Source: an uncultured Gammaproteobacteria bacterium (GTDB lineage Bacteria > Pseudomonadota > Gammaproteobacteria > Pseudomonadales > Litorivicinaceae). Taken from it: a stretch of DNA of 64,000 nt. The stretch spans positions 1 to 64,000 of the forward strand of contig CAJWIY010000005.1 in NCBI GenBank assembly GCA_913042205.1, given 5' to 3'. A model generated the notes under the pieces. It searched no databases and was not told the DNA's origin. It saw only the letters and a program-made list of their open reading frames with translations. Numbering within the stretch: position 1 is the first letter of the stretch; each line of letters opens with the position of its first letter. Shown one piece after another: positions 17,831 to 25,566 of this stretch. The position numbers and the translations under genes were made by a program.

Positions 17831-18180
17831 CTGATTTTGTCTCTCACTTCTATATCGAAGGGCCTACGGATCCATGCGCGACCCTATAGGTAAGAGCCTA
17901 CCCCGATTCTTTCCTTTGATCACTCTTTTGCAAATCTGGGCAAGCACTAGCACAATTAAAGACTGATCAGCCCCTCCTCGTTGTGTTGTGTTGCGCTACC
18001 TATTCATGGTGCCGTTGAAGTTGAACTGGATCACATGAGTTGGGCTTGTGATGCGATGACATTGGCTTGGAAAGCAGGAGATTGAGGGGATTCATAGGAG
18101 TGCTAATGCGGTCATTAGCACCAGGATCGCTAACTAAAACTTCTCGCAATTTGCTCTAGTTCAGGAAGGTCCCTATCAGC
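17831..18180. other. Non-coding stretch with a strong hairpin
   Basis: 350 bp without a credible gene. The notable feature is GTGCTAATG, loop CGGT, CATTAGCAC (18100-18121): a perfect 9-bp stem with a 4-nt loop. There is no T-run on either side, so it is not a standard terminator. It lies 60 bp beyond the last small ORF of the DUF2905 group. Confidence 0.4.
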
Positions 18181-18318
18181 TTAACCTTCACTTTCTAAAT
18201 TCCATTTCACTTTATTCGGTGGTGATGGTGGACTATGGACCCGTATCTTTCTCAAAAGCATATACGTGCCGATAATTACTACAATCAGTGATGTAAAGAA
18301 TATTTCGATCGGTGTCAT
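18181..18318 (-). CDS. Candidate 45-residue membrane peptide
   Basis: Reads MTPIEIFFTSLIVVIIGTYM then a basic, proline-rich tail (RKIRVHSPPSPPNK). One predicted transmembrane helix at residues 5-22 with a positively charged C-terminal side, so the N-terminus would be outside. Its ATG overlaps the stop of the preceding small ORF by one base (TGATG), and GGAGG lies 12 nt upstream. I do not recognise it. Single-helix peptides of this kind often act as accessory subunits of membrane complexes, but nothing nearby identifies a partner. Confidence 0.4.
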   Translation of the reverse strand: MTPIEIFFTSLIVVIIGTYMLLRKIRVHSPPSPPNKVKWNLESEG

Positions 18319-18509
18319 CACACGATGATACCTCCAATTCCGTCTCTCTGATACCTGTAGTACCCACCACTGAATAAGCTAGGAACATCTTTGAAGCTCG
18401 TGTAATAGAGACCCTCGCCCTTCGCCGAGTCGTACATTGATTCAGCGAAAGAGGTTCGGAACGATAAAGGTAAAATGAAGAGGAATGGGAATCTGAGTCG
18501 CGTCGGCAC
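18318..18509 (-). CDS. Candidate 63-residue exported protein
   Basis: From a GTG at 18509 the product begins with PTRLRFPFLFILPLSF, a good signal peptide with cleavage plausible after SFA, then a short mature part rich in tyrosine and glycine (GLYYTSFKDV, GGYYRYQRDG). The GTG lies 8 bp beyond the DUF2905 stop with AGG at a suitable distance, and its stop overlaps the start of the next ORF. The longer frame from a TTG would overlap DUF2905. Unknown family; plausibility rests on spacing and signal-peptide shape. Confidence 0.38.
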   Translation of the reverse strand: MPTRLRFPFLFILPLSFRTSFAESMYDSAKGEGLYYTSFKDVPSLFSGGYYRYQRDGIGGIIV

Positions 18510-18516
18510 AGCCCAA

Positions 18517-18714
18517 TTACCTGAAAAAATTGAGAACGAGTGATAGAACAATACTTATAACGATACAGGTGACGATGGGGAAGAAGAACGAGGTATCGCC
18601 AGATTTGAATGCAATGTCCCCCGGCAGTCGACCAAAAGGCAACTGCTTCAAGTAGGGGTAAAGCAATCCTGCTATCACTAAAACTATCCCTGTGCCGATA
18701 AGTAGATTCTGCAT
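18517..18714 (-). CDS. DUF2905 family membrane protein
   Basis: 65 residues, two helices separated by a loop LPFGRLPGDIAFKSGDTSFF, which is the DUF2905 signature. Function unknown. ATG start. Followed at 8 bp by a possible exported peptide and then a membrane peptide. One of the two long direct repeats lies 47-135 bp upstream of its start, so the repeat might be part of its leader. Confidence 0.85.
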   Translation of the reverse strand: MQNLLIGTGIVLVIAGLLYPYLKQLPFGRLPGDIAFKSGDTSFFFPIVTCIVISIVLSLVLNFFR

Positions 18715-18760
18715 TGATTCCTCTTACCTAATCACTACGTTCAAAGGCTACGCGAACGGT

Positions 18761-18849
18761 CTTCTAAAAGCACTCCCTAGAAAACCTAGGCAGGTGGTAC
18801 TGGTTACAAAAAGTGGTCTAGGGGCCCCCGATGGGTTGCTTAGGGGTGG
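18761..18849 (+). repeat. Long direct repeat, copy A
   Basis: 89 bp, matching copy B (21904-21995) at about 80% by eye: the first 36 bp (through CCTAGGCAGGTG) and the last 17 bp (GGGTTGCTTAGGGGTGG) are almost identical, while the middle has diverged. Within each copy AAGCACTCCC near one end can pair with GGGTTGCTT near the other, with a small bulge. Together the copies bracket three minus-strand genes. Confidence 0.8.
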
Positions 18850-18892
18850 TCTGTGGTCCAAACCCCATCAGAGCGGCTATGTTAACCGGTTC

Positions 18893-20089
18893 CTAGTCTG
18901 GCAGTTTTCCTTCTTTGATCACTCTATGTTGCAGGTTACGCACATCCCATCCCGCCGCGATAGCGTGAGTCACCACAATTCGAGAGTTATCCAGGTCAAT
19001 AAGTATGTTCTGCCCATTCTTGCCATCGGTGCCGAGGATGTTTCGGTTTCTCATACCATCAAAGCTCCAATAGAATTGGCCTCCGTAGTGACGCGAGAAA
19101 TTCATCAGGAGCACAGTTTGCTTGTCGTGAGGACCATAATTTGGCCAAAGCTTTTTTTGCGCTTGAAGGTCTTTGAGATATTGACCCACACAATTTCCAG
19201 CCTGGTAGTCTTCCATCATCGCAATGGCCACCCTCAACAGGTCCTTCCGTGTAATCCAATACGAATACGAGGCTCTGTGTTTCCGTTCGTAGTAAACCGG
19301 TTTCTGAATCTTCGCTTTGTCTTGAAAGATTTTTCTGACCAACCCATCGTAACCTTCGCCAGTTTTATATTCGGTGTAATTGGCAATCAAATCCGTCAAC
19401 GTGTTGTTATAGAAGACTCCAGATCCCCGCTTTTCTGTCCCCTCTAGGATTTTTGCAACCTCACTCAACGACAGTCCTCTATGGTGACCGGGATGGCCCT
19501 TCCACCTAGTCGTTCCTTTCTCCATAAGGTGCGAATCGCCGGCCGACATGTTCAATAGATCAATGAGTGGCTGCCCTTGATACAAGGTTTTGCTCAGTAC
19601 CGGCCAGTCAACCAGCTCGTTAATCGATTCGATGTGGCCGTCACAAATGGCATGTCCGACGATGTAGGACGTAATGCTCTTCCCTGTTGAATGGGTAAAG
19701 AAATAAGTATCGTCGTTAGGGCTTTTTTTGAACCGTCCCTGTACTGGCAGACCATCGTATTTGACGACGCCATTGTCGTAATAGAGGTAACTGAGTAGAG
19801 AGCCAGTCTCAAACTCTTTCTGAAGTTTTTTGCTAGGTGGATTGGCTTGGGCTTGGAACGGCTCGGCATTCCCCGAGGGTGCAATTCTATAACCTCGGCC
19901 ACGACGAATGTTTGTCCTAATCCAGTAGTTTTGGGCCCTCAGGTAGTATCGCTTCGTCGCCTCGTTTGGCCGTGCCCGCTCTGGAATTTCTACACCATCT
20001 CCATAGTCTGTGATGTGTTGCCCGTTAGTCGATGTGGTCTTGCAGCCAGTTAAGGTTAGGATGGCAATTGCCAGAACAGCTAACTTCAT
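18893..20089 (-). CDS. Serine hydrolase lipoprotein (beta-lactamase / class C fold)
   Basis: 398 residues. Signal peptide ends with lipobox LTGC, so a membrane-anchored periplasmic lipoprotein. The body is a serine beta-lactamase-like hydrolase: nucleophile motif S-x-x-K as STGK in FTHSTGKSITSYIVG, a Y-x-N as YNN in GVFYNNTLTDL, and a later H-Y-G in FSRHYGGQFYW that could stand for the third motif. Family members are esterases, D-amino peptidases or PBP-like enzymes; substrate unknown. GAGG precedes the ATG. Last of three minus-strand genes within the repeat-bounded islet. Resistance to beta-lactams is not implied. Confidence 0.8.
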   Translation of the reverse strand: MKLAVLAIAILTLTGCKTTSTNGQHITDYGDGVEIPERARPNEATKRYYLRAQNYWIRTNIRRGRGYRIAPSGNAEPFQAQANPPSKKLQKEFETGSLLSYLYYDNGVVKYDGLPVQGRFKKSPNDDTYFFTHSTGKSITSYIVGHAICDGHIESINELVDWPVLSKTLYQGQPLIDLLNMSAGDSHLMEKGTTRWKGHPGHHRGLSLSEVAKILEGTEKRGSGVFYNNTLTDLIANYTEYKTGEGYDGLVRKIFQDKAKIQKPVYYERKHRASYSYWITRKDLLRVAIAMMEDYQAGNCVGQYLKDLQAQKKLWPNYGPHDKQTVLLMNFSRHYGGQFYWSFDGMRNRNILGTDGKNGQNILIDLDNSRIVVTHAIAAGWDVRNLQHRVIKEGKLPD

Positions 20090-20178
20090 TTAGGGCCTCG
20101 CGATTGTTACGCCTTTCGTTTCGAGTGTCTTAATCCGGTCTTCCAATGTGTTGGCCCAAACTTTTCTAGCGTTCAAAT

Positions 20179-20562
20179 TTATATTACCGCCTGCATCGCA
20201 TGAGCCATCTTTTGTGAGTCATCGAAAGCGATGAATTCCACAATCTTGCCGTCTTTACACCGCATATAATGACCAAAGAGTCCCTTCAAACCGTCGGCCT
20301 CGGCATCTACGATAACGAACGCCTTCGTACCATCCTCAGAACCAAAAGAATCGACGACTTTTAGTGAGAAATTGGGAAGTGCGGCCGGAATATTGGCAAG
20401 CAGGTCTTGAACAAAAGAATCCGCCCCGCGGTAAGTACCTGATAGCCTATGCATCCCATTCAGGGTCATTGTGTAATCATCGTGACACAGGGCTTTAAGG
20501 CCCTCTATGTCTCCATTTTTGAATAATTGATAACTTTGAAGTGCGACTTCGTGGGCAGTCAT
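20179..20562 (-). CDS. SnoaL/NTF2-like protein
   Basis: 127 residues with the SnoaL-like cone fold pattern: an N-terminal helix HEVALQSYQLFKNGDIEGLK, then LCHDDYTMTLNG, GTYRGADSFVQDLL and a C-terminal strand FGHYMRCKDGKIVEFIAFDD. Such proteins are small isomerases, hydratases or ligand-binding domains; no catalytic assignment is possible. AGGAG precedes the ATG. The neighbours are a reductase upstream and a hydrolase lipoprotein downstream on the same strand, which could suggest a small catabolic or modifying pathway. Confidence 0.8.
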   Translation of the reverse strand: MTAHEVALQSYQLFKNGDIEGLKALCHDDYTMTLNGMHRLSGTYRGADSFVQDLLANIPAALPNFSLKVVDSFGSEDGTKAFVIVDAEADGLKGLFGHYMRCKDGKIVEFIAFDDSQKMAHAMQAVI

Positions 20563-20692
20563 TTCTTCTCCTATGGTTCATCGTTTGGATTTGATATACC
20601 GACCCAAAGGTCTCTTGATCTAGTCATGAGTACTCTCCTCTTTAGTACTTCTGGCGTAATGCCATGGCGCACAAGCTGGAATCAAATGCCAT

Positions 20693-20734
20693 ACAAGATG
20701 TTAACAACTCTATTTTTCTTTTAACACATCTTGT
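20693..20734 (-). terminator. Stem-loop after the reductase gene
   Basis: ACAAGATGTTAA and TTAACACATCTTGT form an imperfect hairpin about 60 bp beyond the stop of the reductase on its strand. The stem is AT-rich and the T-run is weak, so it is at best a modest terminator. Confidence 0.3.
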
Positions 20735-20795
20735 CGAGCGTAAACATGGCTGTATTCAAATCAGGAAATTCGGCAGGCAAAGCATGTGATCTAGT

Positions 20796-21839
20796 CTATT
20801 TTTTCCTGTTTTTGATTTCGTCTATAGCCGATGCGGTTTCTAATAACGAACGCCTGAATGGTATTGGTAACCAGTTGAAGACTTCGCATGTTGTTGAATT
20901 ATCTGCGGTTGGCCTGATTCCAACTAAAGCAAGCATTCCCTTAGCCTCTCTATCAAATATCGATAGTATTTTTAATACCCACCTCGGAGCTATTTTAGTA
21001 CTTGGTCCCTTATAACCGTCATCTATTAACATCTGAGCGGCATCCGCAAAACTCACCGGTTCAGTCCCGGAAGCAATAAATCGTGATCCCGCGACTCCTG
21101 CTTTTTTCAAGGCCATAACATGAAGTCGCGCTACGTCCCTTACGTCTACCATCGGAAAGGCAGCATCCGGAACCATGGGTACTTTCCCATCCAGCATCTT
21201 GGCTAAGACGGTCAATGATTGACCTGAAATATCACTGCCGAGGGGCGGACCGAATACTCCTCCCGGGGCGATAACCACCAAATCCGGCAACAATGAACCT
21301 TTATTTTCATCTAAAAACGTCCACGCTGCTCGTTCAGCTAGGGTTTTGCTTTTTATGTATGTACTCAGATTTGGATAATTAAGGTCAGTCCAATCATCTG
21401 GCTTAAAAATACCACGACGAATACTAGCCATCATCGCGACAATTGAACTCGTCAATATAACTCTTTTTATTTTGGCATTCTTGGCAGCGCGCATCACGCG
21501 GTTTGTGCCATCTACTGCCGGAACCATCATTTCCGCGTCATTTTTCGGATTCGCAATCCGAAAAGGTGAGGCTATGTGCATCACATAATCGCAGCCTTGC
21601 ATCGCGGATTCCCAACCGTTATCCGACGTTAGGTCCAATAGCGCAAACTCAAGATTGTCCAAGTCAGCATTTTCAGTGGCCATAACCTCCTGGACTTGTT
21701 TTTGCTTTCTGGAGTTCCTTATTGTTCCCCGAACCTTGAAGCCCGATAGAAGTAGCTCCTTGGCGCAGTGAAGGCCTATATAGCCTGATATTCCAGTTAA
21801 TAGAACTTTTTCTGGATCGGCTTTGCCGGCTCGTATCAT
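20796..21839 (-). CDS. NAD(P)-dependent epimerase/reductase (dihydroflavonol-reductase-like)
   Basis: 347 residues, extended short-chain dehydrogenase. N-terminal Rossmann motif GISGYIGLHCAKELL (G-x-x-G-x-x-G), specificity region RGTIRNSRKQ, HIASPF, and the catalytic YIKSK (Y-x-x-x-K) preceded by serines in VILTSS. This pattern is that of dihydroflavonol-4-reductase-like enzymes acting on ketones or aldehydes. ATG start. First gene of the islet on the minus strand; direct repeat copy B lies 65-156 bp upstream of its start. Substrate unknown. Confidence 0.87.
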   Translation of the reverse strand: MIRAGKADPEKVLLTGISGYIGLHCAKELLLSGFKVRGTIRNSRKQKQVQEVMATENADLDNLEFALLDLTSDNGWESAMQGCDYVMHIASPFRIANPKNDAEMMVPAVDGTNRVMRAAKNAKIKRVILTSSIVAMMASIRRGIFKPDDWTDLNYPNLSTYIKSKTLAERAAWTFLDENKGSLLPDLVVIAPGGVFGPPLGSDISGQSLTVLAKMLDGKVPMVPDAAFPMVDVRDVARLHVMALKKAGVAGSRFIASGTEPVSFADAAQMLIDDGYKGPSTKIAPRWVLKILSIFDREAKGMLALVGIRPTADNSTTCEVFNWLPIPFRRSLLETASAIDEIKNRKK

Positions 21840-21903
21840 TTGTGGGTTTCCTACCTTTTTTAGCGAGCTTCATCGTGTGGCTTGAACCTCAGTCTGCCAA
21901 GAT

Positions 21904-21995
21904 CTTCTAACAAAAGCACTCCCCAGCAAACCTAGGCAGGTGTTAATAATTGCGGAAAAGTGTTCCAGGGCCCCCATTGGGTTGCTTAGGGGTGG
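21904..21995 (+). repeat. Long direct repeat, copy B
   Basis: 92 bp partner of copy A, with a 3-bp insertion (CAA) near one end. It lies between the reductase start and a row of TTTTGCTACA boxes. Both copies sit upstream of a minus-strand gene at similar distance, so two readings are open: a duplicated attachment-type site flanking an inserted segment, or a shared leader element. Confidence 0.8.
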
Positions 21996-22003
21996 CCCAT
22001 GTC

Positions 22004-22052
22004 TTTTGCTACATTTGTGCTGCAAAAAACTACTTTGTTACATTTTGCTACA
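22004..22052 (+). repeat. Four iterated TTTTGCTACA-like boxes
   Basis: Boxes start at 22004 (TTTTGCTACA), 22015 (TTGTGCTGCA), 22033 (CTTTGTTACA) and 22043 (TTTTGCTACA), with the outer two identical. Iterated short boxes between a repeat and a start codon resemble arm-type sites of tyrosine recombinases. The comparison is by pattern only. Confidence 0.5.
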
Positions 22053-22066
22053 GGGGAAAGATAGGT

Positions 22067-22177
22067 ATGGTGTCAATAAATACGTCGTGTTTAGAGACGA
22101 ATTCGATAATACCAAGGGACTCATTCTCCATATATTTCTATGGCTTTAGAGTCAAAGCCTCACGCAAGAGACATTGA
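22067..22177 (+). pseudogene. Short ORF, possible remnant of an integrase N-terminus
   Basis: 36 codons from an ATG, with AGGGG upstream, immediately after the iterated boxes. The middle, SFSIYFYGFRVKASRK, faintly resembles the beta-hairpin of arm-binding domains at the start of phage-type integrases. It then stops, and nothing downstream before the transglutaminase gene continues it. It may be a decayed integrase start or a chance frame. The rest of the 220 bp before the next gene shows nothing else. Confidence 0.2.
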
Positions 22178-22227
22178 GGTCCGCAGTAGACAGCACCTGC
22201 CGGGGCCCGAACCCGATCATTAATCGT

Positions 22228-23082
22228 TTACTCGAGCGCTGTCACGTCCACTGACACCTCAAGTGCGTGCTGACTGCCGCCCGTCATCAAGCCTTTTAGT
22301 GGTACAACATCACTATAATCACGACCCCAGGCCAAGGTCACATGGCGTTCAGACGGTAAGAGACCATTAGTGGGATCGAAATCAATCCAACCTGTTCCAG
22401 GTAAAAAAACACTAACCCAGGCGTGTGACGCGTCTGCTCCCACGAGCTTCGGTTGATCAGGTGAGGGATCGGTCTCTAGGTATCCAGAGACATATCGACA
22501 GGCGATGCCCTTACAACGCAGTGCCGCAAGCATTAGATGAGCGAAGTCCTGACAAACGCCGCGTCTCTCCGATAAAACGAGGCCCACTGGAGTCTCAATT
22601 TCGCTGAAATTCTGGTCATACACAAATTCGTGGAATATATACTCGTTCAGAGCCTTGGTGGCCTCTAGAAGCTTGGAAGTCCTCGCAAAGAACTGCTCCG
22701 CAAATTGTTCGATCGCCTGATTTCTTATAGAGACATATAAACTTGGCCTAAGAAACAGACGCGTCTTTGCGGGTATCGCTGAACTGTCTACCCACTCTGT
22801 ATCACGATCCAGATCTATTCGATTTGGCCGCACTTCAACCTCAGACTCAGCGAGCACATTAAGCTCGGTGTGCACTTCGTCGATTGAAAATTGTGACACC
22901 CGGTTCCCGAATAAATCCTGACGTTCATGCACGTCTTCAATCATAGGGAATATGGTCATACGCGCACCCAGAACTTGCTGGTTGAGCGTATCACGCGGCA
23001 ACAAGGTTGCATGACTGTGGCAGAGACTGACTGGCTGGCCGTATTTATAACGGTTGCGGTGTCTGACCCGATAGCGCATCAA
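22228..23082 (-). CDS. Transglutaminase-like cysteine protease
   Basis: 284 residues. N-terminal bacterial transglutaminase-like domain (RVRHRNRYKYGQPVSLCHSH), then the transglutaminase core with catalytic cysteine in ERRGVCQDFAHLML, histidine in ASHAWVSVFLPG and aspartate in DFDPTNGL. No signal peptide, so cytoplasmic. Its ATG overlaps the stop of the ATP-grasp/Alpha-E gene by 4 bp. Comparative genomics has proposed that these proteins together form and cleave peptide or amide bonds on an unknown substrate; biochemical function is unproven. Confidence 0.92.
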   Translation of the reverse strand: MMRYRVRHRNRYKYGQPVSLCHSHATLLPRDTLNQQVLGARMTIFPMIEDVHERQDLFGNRVSQFSIDEVHTELNVLAESEVEVRPNRIDLDRDTEWVDSSAIPAKTRLFLRPSLYVSIRNQAIEQFAEQFFARTSKLLEATKALNEYIFHEFVYDQNFSEIETPVGLVLSERRGVCQDFAHLMLAALRCKGIACRYVSGYLETDPSPDQPKLVGADASHAWVSVFLPGTGWIDFDPTNGLLPSERHVTLAWGRDYSDVVPLKGLMTGGSQHALEVSVDVTALE

Positions 23083-25499
23083 CTCACCTTGACTAACTGT
23101 TGCGGTACATCGGCGTGACTGAAATAGGCGAGCGTGATGGCTTCACTCAAACTCGATAAGGTGTCTATCATTTGATCCAGTGAGTCAAATAGCGGCTTCT
23201 TTGGTGACCCCTGACTGGTCATTAAATCTTCGGTCTGTGCCATTTGCAGGTGAGCGTGAATCCGAAACGCTAACTGCTGTAGTTGCGTCTTACGCCCGAC
23301 CAATTGCTGTACAGGCAACCCATGGACAAGATTTTCAAGGCGAGCCACTAAGAACCCGATGGCTCGTGGCGTCTCGACGTCGAGCAATAGTAAATCCAAA
23401 ATCGCCGTAGGATGGAGCCGAGTCCTGTAACGTCGCCGGTAAGTCATCACGGTATCTGTTACCTCGAGGACCAACTCCCATTGATTGATATCCTGCGGCT
23501 TTAACGTCTTGAACGCATGATTCAAGAGCATCAAGGTCTTACTGGCGCGTTCTATGTGGCGCCCAATATCCATGAATCGATTAGCAAAAGTGCGACTCAT
23601 GGTATCGTTGTTCAGCCCTGAGAAGGTTGCTAACTGCATCAAAATGGAATCGACCTGGTCCAGCAAGCGACCTGCATCGGCATGCTTCATCCAACCGATA
23701 CGATCGATCATTTGTTCAAGATTGACCAACGCGCGCCACGCATCATCGCTCAAATAATCCGGTGTAGCTCGAGCATTGCGCATGATCGCGTTGATCAGTT
23801 CAGTTAACCCGCCAGGTGCGGTACTTGAAAACATCAATTGATGAATCTCGCCCGCGGCGTTATCAAAGTCGATACCGTCAGTCTGAAATTTGGCGCCCAG
23901 AAGCCATAGCGCGGCCTGCTGACGTTCTGTCCGTACATCGATAGCACCCGCCAGCACTTCGCGCACCAAGCGAGTCAGACCATCGGCTCTCTCCACATAA
24001 CGTCCCAACCAGAACATCGCATCAGCGACTCGACTCGGCGTCATGGACTGATCTATAGGACCTAACGCAGGTGCATCCATCTCGGCAAACATCGATAATT
24101 GATTATCAGGCTCCGTGCCCATCACCCAGAGATCTTTGTAGCGCTCCGGGGTATTTGGACGGAGCTGCGCCCAAGAAGCGTCATGGTTACAAGCAGCTAG
24201 ACCTCCCGGCATCACGTCTACTTTCAGGTCCTGTGATTGTGCGGTATACATGCGTAGTACCGCGTGAGACTCCGTGCGTGTGTTTTCTTCAGCTACCGGG
24301 ACAACCTCAAGGTCAATGGCTTTCCATGCGACCCAGCTCGATGTATCTGTTTGTATGCGAGCCTTAAGCGCATCGCGCTCTGAGTCGGGTAAGTCGCGAA
24401 CCACAAATGACTCACTCGCTGGGAATGCAGATGCGTACCGCACTAATACATCGGGCCAGAGCGCATCAAACTCCTCTCGCTCATCTGGGTCACCGAGCCA
24501 CAATGCTGGTAGGGTTTTCAGCAACAGCTCCTCACCCAAAAGTTTTTGGCACAGACCCTCGAGGCGTCCCATCCATAATGGTGAGTCGATAACAGAAGCG
24601 CCTGGTACATTGCCCATGCGAATGCCTCCCCGGCGAACGGTATTCATCAAACCCGGTGTCCCCTGTCGACTCAGACCATTCAATTCCAGGGGATCAACGT
24701 CCTGATCGGCAACACGCCGCAATACCCCAGAAACAGGACGCAGCCCACTTAAGGTTTTAAGCATCAAACGATTATTTCGAACCGTCAGGTCGTCCCCTTC
24801 CGCCAGTATAAAATCTAGATGGTTGGCTAAAAATGCGTGCTCAAAGTAGCTCTCAACCGACTGGCCGGGGGTTAGCAGAATCGAGAGATCACGATCGTGG
24901 CTGTCAGCCCGTAAGAATTGCCTCAACGTTCTAAAAAATCCTGATAGCCGCTTAACCGACATGCGACGTAAAAGATAACCCATGACGCGCGACATTATTA
25001 ACCGACGCTCGAGCACGTAGCCGAGCCCAGCCGGCGCGCGAGTGCTTTGGCCCAAAACAAACCACTGTCCGTTGGAGTCACGTAACAAATCATGCGCCAG
25101 AAAACTCACCCAAGGGGTTTGCGGACTCAAGCCATGGGCTGCGATCAGATACTCAGGGTTCGAAAACAATAGATCGGGGGGTATGGATCCATCGGCAAGC
25201 AAATTCCGCTCACCATAGAGATCATTGAGAAGTGCTTCGAAGAATCGCATACGCTGAGACAGGCCTCGCGCGAGGTGCTCAAACGTGGACTCGTCCATCA
25301 AATAAGGAACGACGTCAAGCTGTCCTTGACGGTTCTGGTGATGCTCCGATGTATGCGCCTGGTAGGTCAGACCATTTTCTTTAAGCCTTCGCTCGACCTC
25401 TTCCGACCAGCGTGCCTGTTGATTACCCTCGTCATAGTCGAGTGCTTCAAACAAGGTCTCCAAGGCGTGATCGATTGATTGAGCTAAAGTCTCAGGCAT
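23079..25499 (-). CDS. Circularly permuted ATP-grasp protein fused to Alpha-E domain
   Basis: 806 residues. Residues about 60-460 match the circularly permuted type 2 ATP-grasp (DUF404/DUF407): FFEALLNDLYGER, PEYLIAAHGL, WFVLGQSTRAPAGLGYVLE, DLSILLTPG and a distal RNNRLMLKTL. Residues from about 485 match Alpha-E (DUF403): ADAMFWLGRYVERADGLTRL, ARATPDYLSDDAWRAL, MDIGRHIERASKTL and RLHPTAILDLLLLD. These are usually two adjacent genes; here they are one polypeptide. Predicted amidoligase acting with the downstream transglutaminase. ATG start; the LysR gene lies about 70 bp upstream on the same strand. The proteasome-like Anbu gene often found with this set is absent. Confidence 0.92.
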   Translation of the reverse strand: MPETLAQSIDHALETLFEALDYDEGNQQARWSEEVERRLKENGLTYQAHTSEHHQNRQGQLDVVPYLMDESTFEHLARGLSQRMRFFEALLNDLYGERNLLADGSIPPDLLFSNPEYLIAAHGLSPQTPWVSFLAHDLLRDSNGQWFVLGQSTRAPAGLGYVLERRLIMSRVMGYLLRRMSVKRLSGFFRTLRQFLRADSHDRDLSILLTPGQSVESYFEHAFLANHLDFILAEGDDLTVRNNRLMLKTLSGLRPVSGVLRRVADQDVDPLELNGLSRQGTPGLMNTVRRGGIRMGNVPGASVIDSPLWMGRLEGLCQKLLGEELLLKTLPALWLGDPDEREEFDALWPDVLVRYASAFPASESFVVRDLPDSERDALKARIQTDTSSWVAWKAIDLEVVPVAEENTRTESHAVLRMYTAQSQDLKVDVMPGGLAACNHDASWAQLRPNTPERYKDLWVMGTEPDNQLSMFAEMDAPALGPIDQSMTPSRVADAMFWLGRYVERADGLTRLVREVLAGAIDVRTERQQAALWLLGAKFQTDGIDFDNAAGEIHQLMFSSTAPGGLTELINAIMRNARATPDYLSDDAWRALVNLEQMIDRIGWMKHADAGRLLDQVDSILMQLATFSGLNNDTMSRTFANRFMDIGRHIERASKTLMLLNHAFKTLKPQDINQWELVLEVTDTVMTYRRRYRTRLHPTAILDLLLLDVETPRAIGFLVARLENLVHGLPVQQLVGRKTQLQQLAFRIHAHLQMAQTEDLMTSQGSPKKPLFDSLDQMIDTLSSLSEAITLAYFSHADVPQQLVKVS

Positions 25500-25566
25500 G
25501 AATATTGTTCTATGGCCGATGAATCCAGAGTTTACCTTCTTGTTTCAGCGACCGATAGTTAAAGAA

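Noticed and set aside
18000-18090. Peptide fragment resembling an IS3-type transposase (CDAMTLAW)
   Set aside because: Only a few residues match, stop codons surround it, and no inverted ends or target duplications were found.
18692-19447. 251-codon open frame on the plus strand
   Set aside because: It lies opposite the serine hydrolase gene, has no recognisable domain, and the minus-strand product has a lipobox and hydrolase motifs.
20731-20800. Frame beginning MAVFKSGNS, like a VapB/AbrB antitoxin start
   Set aside because: Similarity ends after about nine residues, the frame then overlaps the reductase gene antisense, and no toxin gene is present.
21904-21995. Repeats as integron attC sites
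   Set aside because: Neither copy has the paired RYYYAAC and GTTRRRY core sites at its ends, and no integron integrase is seen.
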